Positions 42,439 through 50,308 of a stretch of DNA of 64,000 nucleotides are shown in pieces; position 1 is the stretch's first letter; every line of letters begins with the position of its first letter. A program made the translations under genes and the position numbers. Origin of the DNA: Reyranella sp. (GTDB taxonomy: Bacteria > Pseudomonadota > Alphaproteobacteria > Reyranellales > Reyranellaceae); NCBI GenBank assembly GCA_029946105.1, contig JAQSDW010000196.1:44598-108597 (forward strand), written 5' to 3'. The notes below the pieces were generated by a model, which worked only from the letters and a program-made list of their open reading frames with translations, was not told the DNA's origin and did no database searches.

Positions 42439-42657
42439 CTAGCCGGGCACCAGATTCTCGATTTCGTCGTCGGTCGGAAAGCGGCCGGTCTTGCTGCGGG
42501 TGTATTTGAGCGTGCCGTCGACGGTGACGTCGAACTGGCCGGATCTACCGATGCGCAGCTCGATGTCGGCTGCGCCCAGCTTTTCGAGGCGTTCCCTCAC
42601 ACGGAGGGCCTGCGGCTTGTAGCCTCAAGCGCCGCAATATTCGATCAGGACTTTCAT
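42439..42657 (-). CDS. selW: SelW-like (Rdx family) selenoprotein, TGA read as selenocysteine
   Basis: A 72-residue gene missed if TGA is taken as a stop. Minus-strand translation is MKVLIEYCGA-U-GYKPQALRVRERLEKLGAA, followed by DIELRIGRSGQFDVTVDG and TLKYTRSKTGRFPTDDEIEN-LVPG, ending in TAG. Residue 11 is TGA (42627-42625). The segment YCGAUGYK is the redox CxxU motif of SelW, matching animal SelW almost residue for residue, with a thioredoxin-like fold predicted for the Rdx family. The following 39 bases form a SECIS-like hairpin (see the separate entry). The ATG has only a weak AGCAGG site. The reading frame from ATG to TAG is otherwise open and conserved in character. The gene is convergent with the hydroxyacid dehydrogenase and divergent from an aldo/keto reductase. 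Confidence 0.85.
42586..42627 (-). promoter_or_regulatory. Bacterial SECIS-like hairpin directly after the in-frame UGA
   Basis: Counting from the base after UGA, CCCUC at 17-21 pairs with GAGGG at 27-31, closing the five-base loop CGUGU. The loop thus begins 22 bases after UGA with a G in its second position, within the spacing known for bacterial SECIS elements (16-37). A lower stem forms between GAGGC (the last two bases of UGA plus GGC) and GCCUC at 35-39. The lower stem and UGA lie in the same helix, as in formate dehydrogenase SECIS elements. SelB binding is inferred. Confidence 0.75.
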
Positions 42658-42704
42658 CCTGCTAAGGTGGCGGCGTAGGCTCGCGTCATCAAGGGGGACA
42701 TTGG

Positions 42705-43685
42705 ATGAAATACGGACCGCTCGGCCGCTCGGGCCTGATCGTGAGCAGGATCTGCCTCGGTGGCAATTCGTGGGGCGCCAAGGGCCGGCGCGGCTGGGGC
42801 AAGTTCGACGAGGCCGAGGCGCCGGCCTACTTCAAGCGCGCGCTCGATGTCGGCATCACCTTCTTCGACACCGCCGACAACTACAATCTGGGCCGTTCCG
42901 AGGAGATCATGGGCGCCACGCTCATGAAGATGACGAAGCGCGAGGACATCGTGCTGTCGACCAAGGTCGGCATCCGCATGAGCCTGGTCGCCAACGACGT
43001 CGGTACCGGCCGCAAGCATATCATGGCCTCGATCGACCAGCAGCTGAAGCGCCTGCAGACCGACTACATCGACGTCTACCAGCTCCATCGCCTCGATCCC
43101 CATACGCCTGTCGAAGAGACGATGTATACGCTCGATCAGCTCGTGCGCTCGGGCAAGGTCCGTTACATCGGCGGCTCGACCATGCCGGCCTACAAGTTCG
43201 CGCAGATGATCGCGATCGCCGACTGGAAGGGCTATGCGCGGCCCATTGCCATGCAGAACCTGTACAACATGGTCGCGCGTGAGGAGGAGCGCGAGATGAA
43301 CCGACTCTGCCACGAGCAGGGCGTCGGCCTCATTCCGTATTCGCCGCTGGCGCGCGGTTTCCTCGCCGGCAACCGCAGCCAAAGCGGTGGTGGCACCACC
43401 GAGCGGGCGAAGAACGACGCGCAGGTGAAGGCCGGCACCTACCGGGATTGCGACTGGGAGATCGTGAAGCGTCTGAAGAAGATCGCCAAGAGCAAGGGCG
43501 CGGCGCCGGCCCAGGTGGCGCTCGCCTGGCTGCTGCACAAGCCCTACATGGGCGCGCCCATCATCGGCGCCACCGACCTCGACCAGCTCACCTCGGCCGC
43601 CAAGTCGACCGAGATCGCCCTCACGCCGGAGGAATCGAAGCTGCTCGAGCAGCCCTACGAGTTCCGCGTGTCGCCGGAGAACTGA
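42705..43685 (+). CDS. Aldo/keto reductase
   Basis: 326-residue aldo-keto reductase (TIM barrel) with a GGGGA ribosome-binding site. The catalytic tetrad is visible: Asp in FFDTADNYNLG, Tyr in the same motif, Lys in STKVGI and His in YQLHRLDPHTPVEE. NADP contacts are expected in IPYSPLARGFLAG and the C-terminal IIGATDLDQL. The closest pattern is the Tas/YajO-like group. It lies divergent from the selenoprotein gene, 47 bases apart. Confidence 0.9.
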   Translation: MKYGPLGRSGLIVSRICLGGNSWGAKGRRGWGKFDEAEAPAYFKRALDVGITFFDTADNYNLGRSEEIMGATLMKMTKREDIVLSTKVGIRMSLVANDVGTGRKHIMASIDQQLKRLQTDYIDVYQLHRLDPHTPVEETMYTLDQLVRSGKVRYIGGSTMPAYKFAQMIAIADWKGYARPIAMQNLYNMVAREEEREMNRLCHEQGVGLIPYSPLARGFLAGNRSQSGGGTTERAKNDAQVKAGTYRDCDWEIVKRLKKIAKSKGAAPAQVALAWLLHKPYMGAPIIGATDLDQLTSAAKSTEIALTPEESKLLEQPYEFRVSPEN

Positions 43686-43928
43686 CGCCGGGGGCGCGCA
43701 ACTCCGGTGGCGCGTCTTCTCGGACATGTCTGGCGAGGCTCTAGAGAAGTTGCGATCTGACAATCGACCCGAAACCTTGCGTCACGAAATGTTGGATCGA
43801 GGCTGGGGACTTGTTGGCTAAAGTCTGCGGCCATTGTTCGGTTGGTTGAAGCCGCTTTCTTGGCGTTCGATGGATCACGTTATTGGCTGCACGCCTGGAC
43901 GGTCGTGCCAATGGGAATCAGCGGGAAC

Positions 43929-44099
43929 CTAGTCGTCGCTGTCCCGTGCTTTCGCCTTGAACACGGGAGGTGCCTTCGCCTCTTCCTCTGCCAGCAATTG
44001 CAGCAAAGTGCGGCGCTGGTGTTCATCCGTCGTTATTGCCAGAAGCTTTTGAAATTCCGCTATGTTTTGCTCGCGAACAAACTTCTGTATAAAGGGCAC
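43929..44099 (-). CDS. Small conserved hypothetical protein, possibly 5'-truncated
   Basis: 56 residues from a GTG at 44099: MPFIQKFVREQNIAEFQ, then KLLAITTDEHQRRTLLQLLAEEEAK and a charged tail to TAG. The core NIxxFxKLLxxTTDExxRxTLLxLLAEEEAK is a pattern seen in small proteins of many rhizobia and relatives, with no assigned function. There is no good ribosome-binding site and the frame extends upstream to 44153 without an ATG, so the original start may have been lost. Codon use is less GC-rich than that of neighbours. Confidence 0.55.
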   Translation of the reverse strand: MPFIQKFVREQNIAEFQKLLAITTDEHQRRTLLQLLAEEEAKAPPVFKAKARDSDD

Positions 44100-44242
44100 C
44101 GAGACGCCAAGGTCCGATTGTTCCGTGCGCCTTATATGGCCACTTGTCGAACCTGTTCAAAACAGGACACCAGTTTCAAACTGACCCACTCCCAGTCTGC
44201 AGGTTCAACAGGTTTTTGCTAATATTTCTGTCACGATGGGAT

Positions 44243-44275
44243 ACGCCTGACGGAGAAATCCGCCGGGCGTTTTTT
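44243..44275 (+). terminator. Factor-independent terminator
   Basis: ACGCC (44243-44247) and CGGA (44251-44254) pair with TCCG (44259-44262) and GGCGT (44266-44270), with a GAAA loop and a run of six T (44270-44275). No convincing gene ends immediately upstream on this strand, so it may close a short RNA. Confidence 0.55.
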
Positions 44276-44286
44276 ATGACCCAAAC

Positions 44287-44335
44287 GGCCCAGGAATGGC
44301 CCACGAATGGTCCAGGAATGGCCTGGGAATGGTCC
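44287..44335. repeat. Degenerate tandem repeat with GAATGG core
   Basis: Four imperfect copies of a 12-13-base unit around GGAATGGCC and GAATGGTCC follow one another after the terminator. Function not known. Confidence 0.5.
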
Positions 44336-44500
44336 ACTCCGGCAGTGATTTTCCGAACACTCATCCCGGCCGGAAACGGGCGTCGATGGCACAGTTCGTC
44401 AGGGCGCGATCGGGCAGCCGCATCAAGGGCTTGACCCGGATTTTTGGCACAGGTGGCCGGACACTGCATGGCACAACGAGGCGTGCCGAAAACTGGCCGT

Positions 44501-45700
44501 TCAGCGCCGCTTCATCGCATGCGCGAACCAGAGCGCGAGCAGCGGCAGGAAGATCGCGGCGGCCCAGAACACCGGCGGCGCGCCCCAGCGATCGACGATG
44601 GGGGCGGCGACGGGCACGCCGATCGCCTGGCCCAGAAACAGGCAGAGCGCGAACAGCGCCATGCCGGCGCCGCGCGCCTCGGGCGCCATCTGCGTGCCGT
44701 GGGTCTGCAGCGTGTTGTGGAACATGTAGAACGACACGCCCGAAAGCACGATGGCGGCGAACTCGACTTCGGCTGAAGGTGCCAGCGCCATGCCGGCGAA
44801 GGCGACGCCGAGGCCCGTGCCGCCCCACAGGCAGAGGCCGCGCTCGCCCAGCAGGCGGACGAGGTGGTGTGCCAGCATCACATACATGAAGCCGCCGGCA
44901 CCGAAGGCTGCAACCGCGAGGCCTATCGCGGCGAAGCCCAGGCCGAAGCGTTGATGGAGGTCGGCGCCGACGAAGGTGAACGCGCCCCAGAACGTGCCGC
45001 CCTCCAGCGCCACCACGATGATGACGGTGAGGGCCCATCGGCGGCGCAGCACGCGGATCATCTGGCCCACCATCGAGCCCTCGGCGCGTTCGCCGGGACG
45101 GGCGAGGTCGGGACGGGCGCGCATGACGGCGATCAGGGCGCCTCCGGCCGCCAGATAGAGGGTGGCCAGGACCCAGAAGACCGAGCGCCAGCCCAGCCAG
45201 TCGCCGATCGCGCCACCCAGCGCCGCGCCCGTCATCAGTCCCAGCGTCTGGCCGGTGAGGAAGCGCGCCAGCATCGCCTGGCGCCGCTCGTAGCTCACAT
45301 TGTCGCCCACCCAGGCGATGGCCAGCGGAATGATGGCAGCGCTCGCCGCACCGGTCAGGAAGCGCGCCAGGGTGAGCAGGTCGAGCGTGGCCGCGAGCGC
45401 GCTCAGGATGCAGCAGAGCGCGGCGCCGATGCAGGCGATCGTCACCACCGGCATCTTGCCATAGCGGTCGCCGAACGGGCCATGCACCAGGACGAACACG
45501 CCGTTGGCGAACAGGAAGACCGTGGCCACGATCGAGGCGCCGCCGACGGTGACGCCGAATTCGGCCGCGAGCTGGACCAGAAGCGGGTCGGTCACCCGCA
45601 TGTTGGCGGCCGAGGCAAAGGCCGCGACCGACAGGAACACGATGGCGAGGGTGGGCGCGCGTGGGGGAGCAGGCCGTGGCGCGGCGGCGGATTTGGACAT
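44501..45700 (-). CDS. MFS transporter
   Basis: 399 residues with 12 hydrophobic segments. The MFS motif between helices 2 and 3 reads GPFGDRYGKMPVV (about 70-82), and the second copy of this pattern is seen in LARFLTGAASAAIIPLAIAWVGD. It resembles the DHA1-like efflux group. A long Lys/Pro-rich N-terminus precedes helix 1. It is divergent from terC with 79 bases between. The substrate cannot be read from sequence. Confidence 0.88.
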   Translation of the reverse strand: MSKSAAAPRPAPPRAPTLAIVFLSVAAFASAANMRVTDPLLVQLAAEFGVTVGGASIVATVFLFANGVFVLVHGPFGDRYGKMPVVTIACIGAALCCILSALAATLDLLTLARFLTGAASAAIIPLAIAWVGDNVSYERRQAMLARFLTGQTLGLMTGAALGGAIGDWLGWRSVFWVLATLYLAAGGALIAVMRARPDLARPGERAEGSMVGQMIRVLRRRWALTVIIVVALEGGTFWGAFTFVGADLHQRFGLGFAAIGLAVAAFGAGGFMYVMLAHHLVRLLGERGLCLWGGTGLGVAFAGMALAPSAEVEFAAIVLSGVSFYMFHNTLQTHGTQMAPEARGAGMALFALCLFLGQAIGVPVAAPIVDRWGAPPVFWAAAIFLPLLALWFAHAMKRR

Positions 45701-45736
45701 CTGAGGTGGGCTTAGCGGCTGATCGAAAGAAAGGAA

Positions 45737-45766
45737 AGGCCTCTTGGCACCGTGCCGTGACGGCCT
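45737..45766 (+). promoter_or_regulatory. Leader hairpin immediately upstream of terC
   Basis: AGGCC (45737-45741) pairs with GGCCT (45762-45766), enclosing a second stem GGCA-CCG-TGCC (45746-45756). It ends 13 bases before the ATG of terC and could affect translation or transcription. It does not match the manganese riboswitch core that often precedes terC-type genes. Confidence 0.35.
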
Positions 45767-45779
45767 ATGTTATTGAGTC

Positions 45780-46517
45780 ATGGAAGGATTACTCACTCTC
45801 GCCCGTGACCCCCAGGCTTGGGCGGCGTTGGCCACGCTCGTGATCATGGAAGTCGTGCTCGGCGTCGACAATCTGATCTTCATCTCAATCCTGTCCAACA
45901 AGCTGCCGGAGCATCAGCGCTCCCGGGCGCGCCGGCTCGGAATAGGCTTGGCGGTGTTCATGCGCCTGGGCCTGCTCAGCACGGTGGCTTTCATCGTTCA
46001 GCTCACCCAGCCATTGTTTGCGGTATTTGGCCACGCCTTCTCGTGGCGAGACCTCATTCTGATCGCGGGTGGCCTGTTCCTGATCTGGAAAGCGACGACG
46101 GAGATCCACGACAGCGTGGCCAAGGGCGAAAGCCACAACGCCGGGCCATCGGCCGCGGGTACGGCCAGCGTCACCTTCACCGCCGCCATAGGACAGATTC
46201 TGGTGCTCGATATCGTTTTCTCGCTCGACAGCATCATCACCGCGGTCGGAATGACCGACGACCTGCCGATCATGGTCATCGCTGTCCTGGTGGCCGTGGC
46301 CGTCATGCTGCTCGCCGCGGACCCGCTGGCCCGCTTCATCGGCAACAATCCGACCATCGTAATGCTGGCGCTGGGATTCCTGTTGATGATCGGCGGTACG
46401 TTGCTGGCTGAAGGCATGGGCGTTCACGTGCCGAAGGGCTATATTTACGCAGCGATGGCGTTCTCCGCGCTGATCGAAGGGTTGAACATGATGGCGCGCC
46501 GGGCGCGGGGGAAATAA
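45780..46517 (+). CDS. TerC-family integral membrane protein
   Basis: 245 residues, about seven hydrophobic helices. The family acidic motifs are VLGVDNLIF in helix 1 and [13 protein letters not shown] in the middle, likely metal-ion binding, as in TerC/Alx and YceF-like manganese exporters. The final region [19 protein letters not shown] is typical. The gene is monocistronic, divergent from the MFS transporter and convergent with msrA. Manganese or another metal export is likely from family behaviour. Confidence 0.9.
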   Translation: MEGLLTLARDPQAWAALATLVIMEVVLGVDNLIFISILSNKLPEHQRSRARRLGIGLAVFMRLGLLSTVAFIVQLTQPLFAVFGHAFSWRDLILIAGGLFLIWKATTEIHDSVAKGESHNAGPSAAGTASVTFTAAIGQILVLDIVFSLDSIITAVGMTDDLPIMVIAVLVAVAVMLLAADPLARFIGNNPTIVMLALGFLLMIGGTLLAEGMGVHVPKGYIYAAMAFSALIEGLNMMARRARGK

Positions 46518-46542
46518 TGGCGACGTGATGTATCGGCGCTGC

Positions 46543-47142
46543 TCAATGCGTCGATGAAGGACCCCACAGCCGCTCCAGGCGGCGGTCGCGGCCGCATGTC
46601 CAGCGGTAGTAGGTGTAGGCGGTCGGATTCTTGCGGTAGTAATCTTGGTGATAGGCCTCGGCCGGATAGAATTTGGCCGCCCGCAGGACCTCGGTGACGA
46701 TCCGTCCCGGCAACTTGCCTGATTTCTCCAGCGCTGCCTTCGAGGCCTCGGCCAGCGCGCGCTCGCGATCGTCGGTCACGAAGATGGCGGCGCGGTATTG
46801 CGGGCCCTTGTCGCAGAACTGCCCCCCGGCATCCAAGGGATCGATGTTGCGCCAGAAGACTTCCAGCAACTGCTCGTAGCTGACGCGCGCCGGATCGTAG
46901 TCGACCTGCAGGGCCTCGTAGTGGCCGGTGCGGCCGGCCGAGACCTGTTCATAAGTCGGATCGATCTTGGCGCCGCCGGTATAGCCGGAGGTGGTCGCCA
47001 GCACGCCATCGACCTTGTCGAACGGCGGCTCCATGCACCAGAAGCAGCCGCCCGCGAAGATGGCGACGGCGCGCGTCTGAGCTCCGGCCGAAGCCAGGGT
47101 GACCGCGACCAGCAGTGATGCGAGTAACGCCAGCTTCCTCAT
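46543..47142 (-). CDS. msrA: Exported peptide-methionine (S)-S-oxide reductase MsrA
   Basis: 199 residues from ATG 47142 with a Sec signal peptide (MRKLALLASLLVAVTLASAGAQ). The catalytic motif GGCFWCMEPPF places the nucleophilic Cys at 33, plus a second at 36. Other conserved parts are GYTGGAKIDPTYEQVSAG, GHYEALQVDYDP and the C-terminal FYPAEAYHQDYYRKNP. Its ATG overlaps the msrB stop (ATGA), so the two are translated together. Acts in the periplasm to repair methionine sulfoxide. Confidence 0.92.
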   Translation of the reverse strand: MRKLALLASLLVAVTLASAGAQTRAVAIFAGGCFWCMEPPFDKVDGVLATTSGYTGGAKIDPTYEQVSAGRTGHYEALQVDYDPARVSYEQLLEVFWRNIDPLDAGGQFCDKGPQYRAAIFVTDDRERALAEASKAALEKSGKLPGRIVTEVLRAAKFYPAEAYHQDYYRKNPTAYTYYRWTCGRDRRLERLWGPSSTH

Positions 47143-47627
47143 GAGCCTGCCGCCGTCGGCTTGAAGGCCATGGCCACGCCGTTCATGCAGTAGCGCAGGC
47201 CGGTGGGCTTGGGCCCGTCGTTGAAGACGTGGCCGAGATGGCCGCCGCAGCGACGGCAGTGGACTTCGGTCTGCTTCATGAACAGGAACGTTTCGCTGCG
47301 CGTCGCGATGGCGCCCTCGAGCGGCTGCCAGAAGCTCGGCCAGCCGGTGCCGCTGTCGAACTTGGTGGTCGAGGCGAACAGCGCCAGCTCGCAGCCGGCG
47401 CAATGATACGTGCCGGCGCGCTTCTCGCGGTCGAGCGGGCTCGACCCGGGCCGTTCGGTCTGGGCCTGGCGCAGCACCGAATATTGGGTGGGCGTCAGCA
47501 GGCGGCGCCATTCCTCGTCGCTGCGGACCACCTCGAAGACCTCGGCGCGCGCGCCGGGCGAAGCCAGGCCCGCTGCCGCCAGAATGGTGCCCGCCAGGGT
47601 GAATTGTCGCCGGTTTGGCCGGATCAT
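47139..47627 (-). CDS. msrB: Tat-exported peptide-methionine (R)-S-oxide reductase MsrB
   Basis: 162 residues from ATG 47627. The N-terminus MIRPNRRQFTLAGTILAAAG has a twin-arginine motif with a hydrophobic run and a GARA cleavage site (about residue 28). Zinc-binding cysteines are in YHCAGCELALF and VHCRRCGGHLGHVF. The catalytic Cys lies in RYCMNGVAMAF. Coupled to msrA by a four-base overlap. Together they repair both sulfoxide diastereomers outside the cytoplasm. Confidence 0.92.
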   Translation of the reverse strand: MIRPNRRQFTLAGTILAAAGLASPGARAEVFEVVRSDEEWRRLLTPTQYSVLRQAQTERPGSSPLDREKRAGTYHCAGCELALFASTTKFDSGTGWPSFWQPLEGAIATRSETFLFMKQTEVHCRRCGGHLGHVFNDGPKPTGLRYCMNGVAMAFKPTAAGS

Positions 47628-47735
47628 GATCGTCGCTCCTCTCCGCGAAACACTACCAAGATGTGGGGACTGTCCTTCATCAACGGATGTCACTTTGTCG
47701 TGCGGGCGCAAAATGAGCGCGCTAAGCTCGCCACC

Positions 47736-48497
47736 ATGAAACTCAAGGGTCAGGTCGCCATCGTTACCGGCGGTGCCTCGGGCATCGGCGCCGCATCGGC
47801 CCGCCTGTTCGCCGCCGAAGGGGCGAAGGTGGCGCTGGTCGATCAGGATGCCGTCGGGCTGGGCCAGGTCGCGGCCGAGATCGACGGCAAGGGTGGTATC
47901 GCGATGACCATCACCGCCGACGTGAGCTCCGACCTGCAGGCGCGCGAAGGCGTGGCCAGCGTCATGGAAAAATGGGGCCGTATCGACGTGCTGCTGACCG
48001 CCGCGGGCGCCTCGACTGGCGGCACCGTCGACACGATCGAGGAAGCGGCGTGGGATCGCACCTTCGCCATCAACGTCAAGGGCACCTATCTCTGGATCCA
48101 CTACGCAATCGTCCCGATGATCGCCGCCGGGTCGGGCGCCATCGTCACCATCGGCTCGCAGCTCGCGCAATCGAGTCCGGGCAAGAACGCGGCCTACATC
48201 GCCTCCAAGGGCGCCATCGCCTCCCTCACCAAGACCATCGCGGTCGATCACGCGGCCCAGGGCATTCGCGTCAACGCGCTGATGCCGGGCGTCATCGACA
48301 CGCCGATGCCCGCCAAGTCGCTGAAACGCTACGCCGATCCCGAGGCGATGCGCACCTTCTGGAAGCACCGCCATCCCATGGGCCGCATCGGCCAGCCGGA
48401 GGAGGTGGCCAAGGCCGCGCTGTTCCTGGCCTGCGACGATTCATCGTTCGTCACCGGCACGCTGCTGTTCGTCGACGGCGGCTGGACGGCGCACTGA
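47736..48497 (+). CDS. Short-chain dehydrogenase/reductase
   Basis: 253-residue classical SDR from ATG 47736. The TGGASGIG coenzyme motif, VLLTAAGAS in place of NNAG, SQLAQSSPGKNAAYIASKGAI with the YxxxK catalytic pair, and the C-terminal FVTGTLLFVDGGWTAH are visible. It shares one base with the start of the PhyH gene (TGATG) and starts a four-gene operon of SDR, PhyH, deacetylase-like and luciferase-like enzymes. Confidence 0.88.
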   Translation: MKLKGQVAIVTGGASGIGAASARLFAAEGAKVALVDQDAVGLGQVAAEIDGKGGIAMTITADVSSDLQAREGVASVMEKWGRIDVLLTAAGASTGGTVDTIEEAAWDRTFAINVKGTYLWIHYAIVPMIAAGSGAIVTIGSQLAQSSPGKNAAYIASKGAIASLTKTIAVDHAAQGIRVNALMPGVIDTPMPAKSLKRYADPEAMRTFWKHRHPMGRIGQPEEVAKAALFLACDDSSFVTGTLLFVDGGWTAH

Positions 48498-49321
48498 TGA
48501 CCAGGAAACTGACGGCTGGGCAGATCGCGGGTTACGAACGCGACGGCTATATCTGCCCGGTCGACGGCTTCCCGGCCGAACAGGCGCGCGCCTGGCGGGG
48601 CAGGCTGGAAGCTTTCGAACGCGCCGAAGGCCGCAAGATGACGCGCGGCCACAATTTCAAGCCGCACCTGCTTTTCCCCTGGGTCGACGAGATCGTGCAT
48701 TCGCCAGTGGTGCTCGACGCCGTCGAGGACCTGATCGGGCCGGACATACGGCTGTTCCATCTCACGGTCTGGCCCAAGGACGCCGGCAGCGGCGCCTACG
48801 TGAGCTGGCATCAGGATGCGACCTACTTTGCGCTCGATCCGGTGTGCCACGTCACGGCGTGGGTGGCGTTGACCGACGCGCCGGTCGAGTCGGGGTGCAT
48901 GGAGGTCGTGCCGGGCTCGCACAGGCTGGGGCAGCTGCGCCACGCCGAGATGCAGGATCCGGAGAACCTGCTGTCGCGCGGGCAGGCGCTGGCGGTCGAC
49001 GTCGATCGCACGAAGACGGCGTTCATGCCGGTGAAGGCCGGGCAGTACTCGCTGCACCACACCCATCTCGTGCACAATTCGCGGCCCAATCGCTCGAACG
49101 ATCGTCGTATCGGCCTCGGCATCAGCTACATCCCGACCCATGCGCGGTGCACGGCCGCCAATCGCGTGACGGCGATGCTGGTGCGCGGCACCGACAAGTA
49201 TGGCAATTTCGACGACGAGCGCCGGCCGGTGGCCGATGCCGGACCGGAGGAGCGCGCCTTTCATGCCAAGGCGGTCGCGACCTTCCGCCAGATGAACGCC
49301 AGCCTGAACGAGAGGGCCTGA
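48497..49321 (+). CDS. Phytanoyl-CoA dioxygenase-family protein
   Basis: 274-residue Fe(II)/2-oxoglutarate-dependent oxygenase of the PhyH family. The iron triad is formed by His and Asp in SWHQDATYFAL and a distal His in the SLHHTHLVHNSRPN segment, with Arg nearby expected to bind 2-oxoglutarate. Start ATG 48497 follows the SDR stop with one base shared, and its own stop shares one base with the next gene. The substrate is unknown. In this operon hydroxylation of a small, perhaps N- or O-containing compound is suggested by its partners. Confidence 0.87.
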   Translation: MTRKLTAGQIAGYERDGYICPVDGFPAEQARAWRGRLEAFERAEGRKMTRGHNFKPHLLFPWVDEIVHSPVVLDAVEDLIGPDIRLFHLTVWPKDAGSGAYVSWHQDATYFALDPVCHVTAWVALTDAPVESGCMEVVPGSHRLGQLRHAEMQDPENLLSRGQALAVDVDRTKTAFMPVKAGQYSLHHTHLVHNSRPNRSNDRRIGLGISYIPTHARCTAANRVTAMLVRGTDKYGNFDDERRPVADAGPEERAFHAKAVATFRQMNASLNERA

Positions 49322-50247
49322 TGCACACGATCCGTCTGCCCTATCACAACCGCTATGCCTACTCGGCCATCGCTGAGCGCAAGGACTATTCGTGGCCCGA
49401 GGGCAAGCGGCTCGCGATCTATCTCGGCCTCAACATCGAGCACTTCGCCTTCGGTGCCGGCGATGGCCATCTGCTCACCGTCGCCGGCACGCCGCCCGAT
49501 CCGCGCACCTTCGCCTGGCGCGACTACGGCAATCGCGTCGGCGTCTGGCGCTGCCTCGACCTGTTCGACGAGCTCAACCTGCCGGCCGCCCATCTCATCA
49601 ACACCACGGTGTTCGACTATGCGCCGCAGATCGTCGATGCGCTGAAGGCGCGTGGCGACGAGTTCATCGGCCATGGCCGCACCAATGCCGAGCGCCACGG
49701 CCATATGTGGGAGGCCGACGAGAGACGCTTCCTCGAGGAGGTGCGCGACGCCATCGAGAAGGCCAGCGGCAAGCGGCCGCGCGGCTGGATGGCGCCGTGG
49801 ATGGCGTCGACCCATCACACGCCCGACCTCCTGAAGGAGACGGGCTTCGACTTCCTGATGGACTGGCCGGCCGACGACCAGCCGCTGTGGATGAAGACCC
49901 GCTCGGGGCCGCTGATGAGCGTGCCTTATCCGATCGAGATCAACGACAGTCCGCAGGTTCTGGTGCGCCACCATTCGCCCGAGGAATTCCGCGACTTCAT
50001 CATCGGCCAGTTCGAGGAGCTGCTGCGCCAGTCGGCGAAGCAGCCGCTGGTGTGCGGCATCGCGCTCCACACCATGATCGTGGGTCAGCCCTATCGCCTG
50101 CGCATGTTGCGCGAAGCCCTGCAGCACATCGTGAACCACCCGCAGAAGGACAAGGTGTGGTTCACCCGACCCTCGGCGATCTACGATCATTGCGCGGCGC
50201 TGCCGCCGGGGACCATGGTGGGAACGATGGTGCCGCCGCCGGCCTGA
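49321..50247 (+). CDS. Polysaccharide deacetylase-like (PuuE-type) protein
   Basis: 308-residue NodB-fold protein. The segment LAIYLGLNIEHFAFGAG, the FIGHGRTNAERHGHM motif and the GWMAPWMASTHHTPDLLKETGFDFLMDW region resemble the PuuE-type allantoinase/deacetylase group rather than chitin-oligosaccharide deacetylases. The classic TFDD motif is missing. It starts one base after the PhyH stop. The enzyme class is likely to hydrolyse an amide or imide ring. Substrate not assigned. Confidence 0.8.
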   Translation: MHTIRLPYHNRYAYSAIAERKDYSWPEGKRLAIYLGLNIEHFAFGAGDGHLLTVAGTPPDPRTFAWRDYGNRVGVWRCLDLFDELNLPAAHLINTTVFDYAPQIVDALKARGDEFIGHGRTNAERHGHMWEADERRFLEEVRDAIEKASGKRPRGWMAPWMASTHHTPDLLKETGFDFLMDWPADDQPLWMKTRSGPLMSVPYPIEINDSPQVLVRHHSPEEFRDFIIGQFEELLRQSAKQPLVCGIALHTMIVGQPYRLRMLREALQHIVNHPQKDKVWFTRPSAIYDHCAALPPGTMVGTMVPPPA

Positions 50248-50308
50248 GGACCGCCTCGTCTGGTCCGCGGATTGCATCCCTCTGGAAGCATTCGCGGAGG
50301 CGTTCATC

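Larger units (their letters stand above)
43686..44500. other. Sparse interval with a small gene, terminator and repeats
   Basis: About 815 bases without a full-length gene. It holds a short conserved-looking frame at 43929-44099 (minus), two adjacent hairpins CCTGTT-CAA-AACAGG and CAGTTT-C-AAACTG at about 44153-44183, a terminator at 44243-44275, and tandem GAATGG-type repeats at 44287-44335. The sequence GGTCAGTTTGAAACTGG read on the minus strand resembles the ends of some IS21-type elements, but no partner end or transposase fragment was found. Base composition is lower in G+C than the flanks, which suggests acquired or decayed DNA. Confidence 0.5.

Noticed and set aside
45701..45779. Manganese riboswitch (yybP-ykoY type) before terC
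   Set aside because: The 79-base gap is too short and lacks the conserved core; only a simple two-stem hairpin is present.
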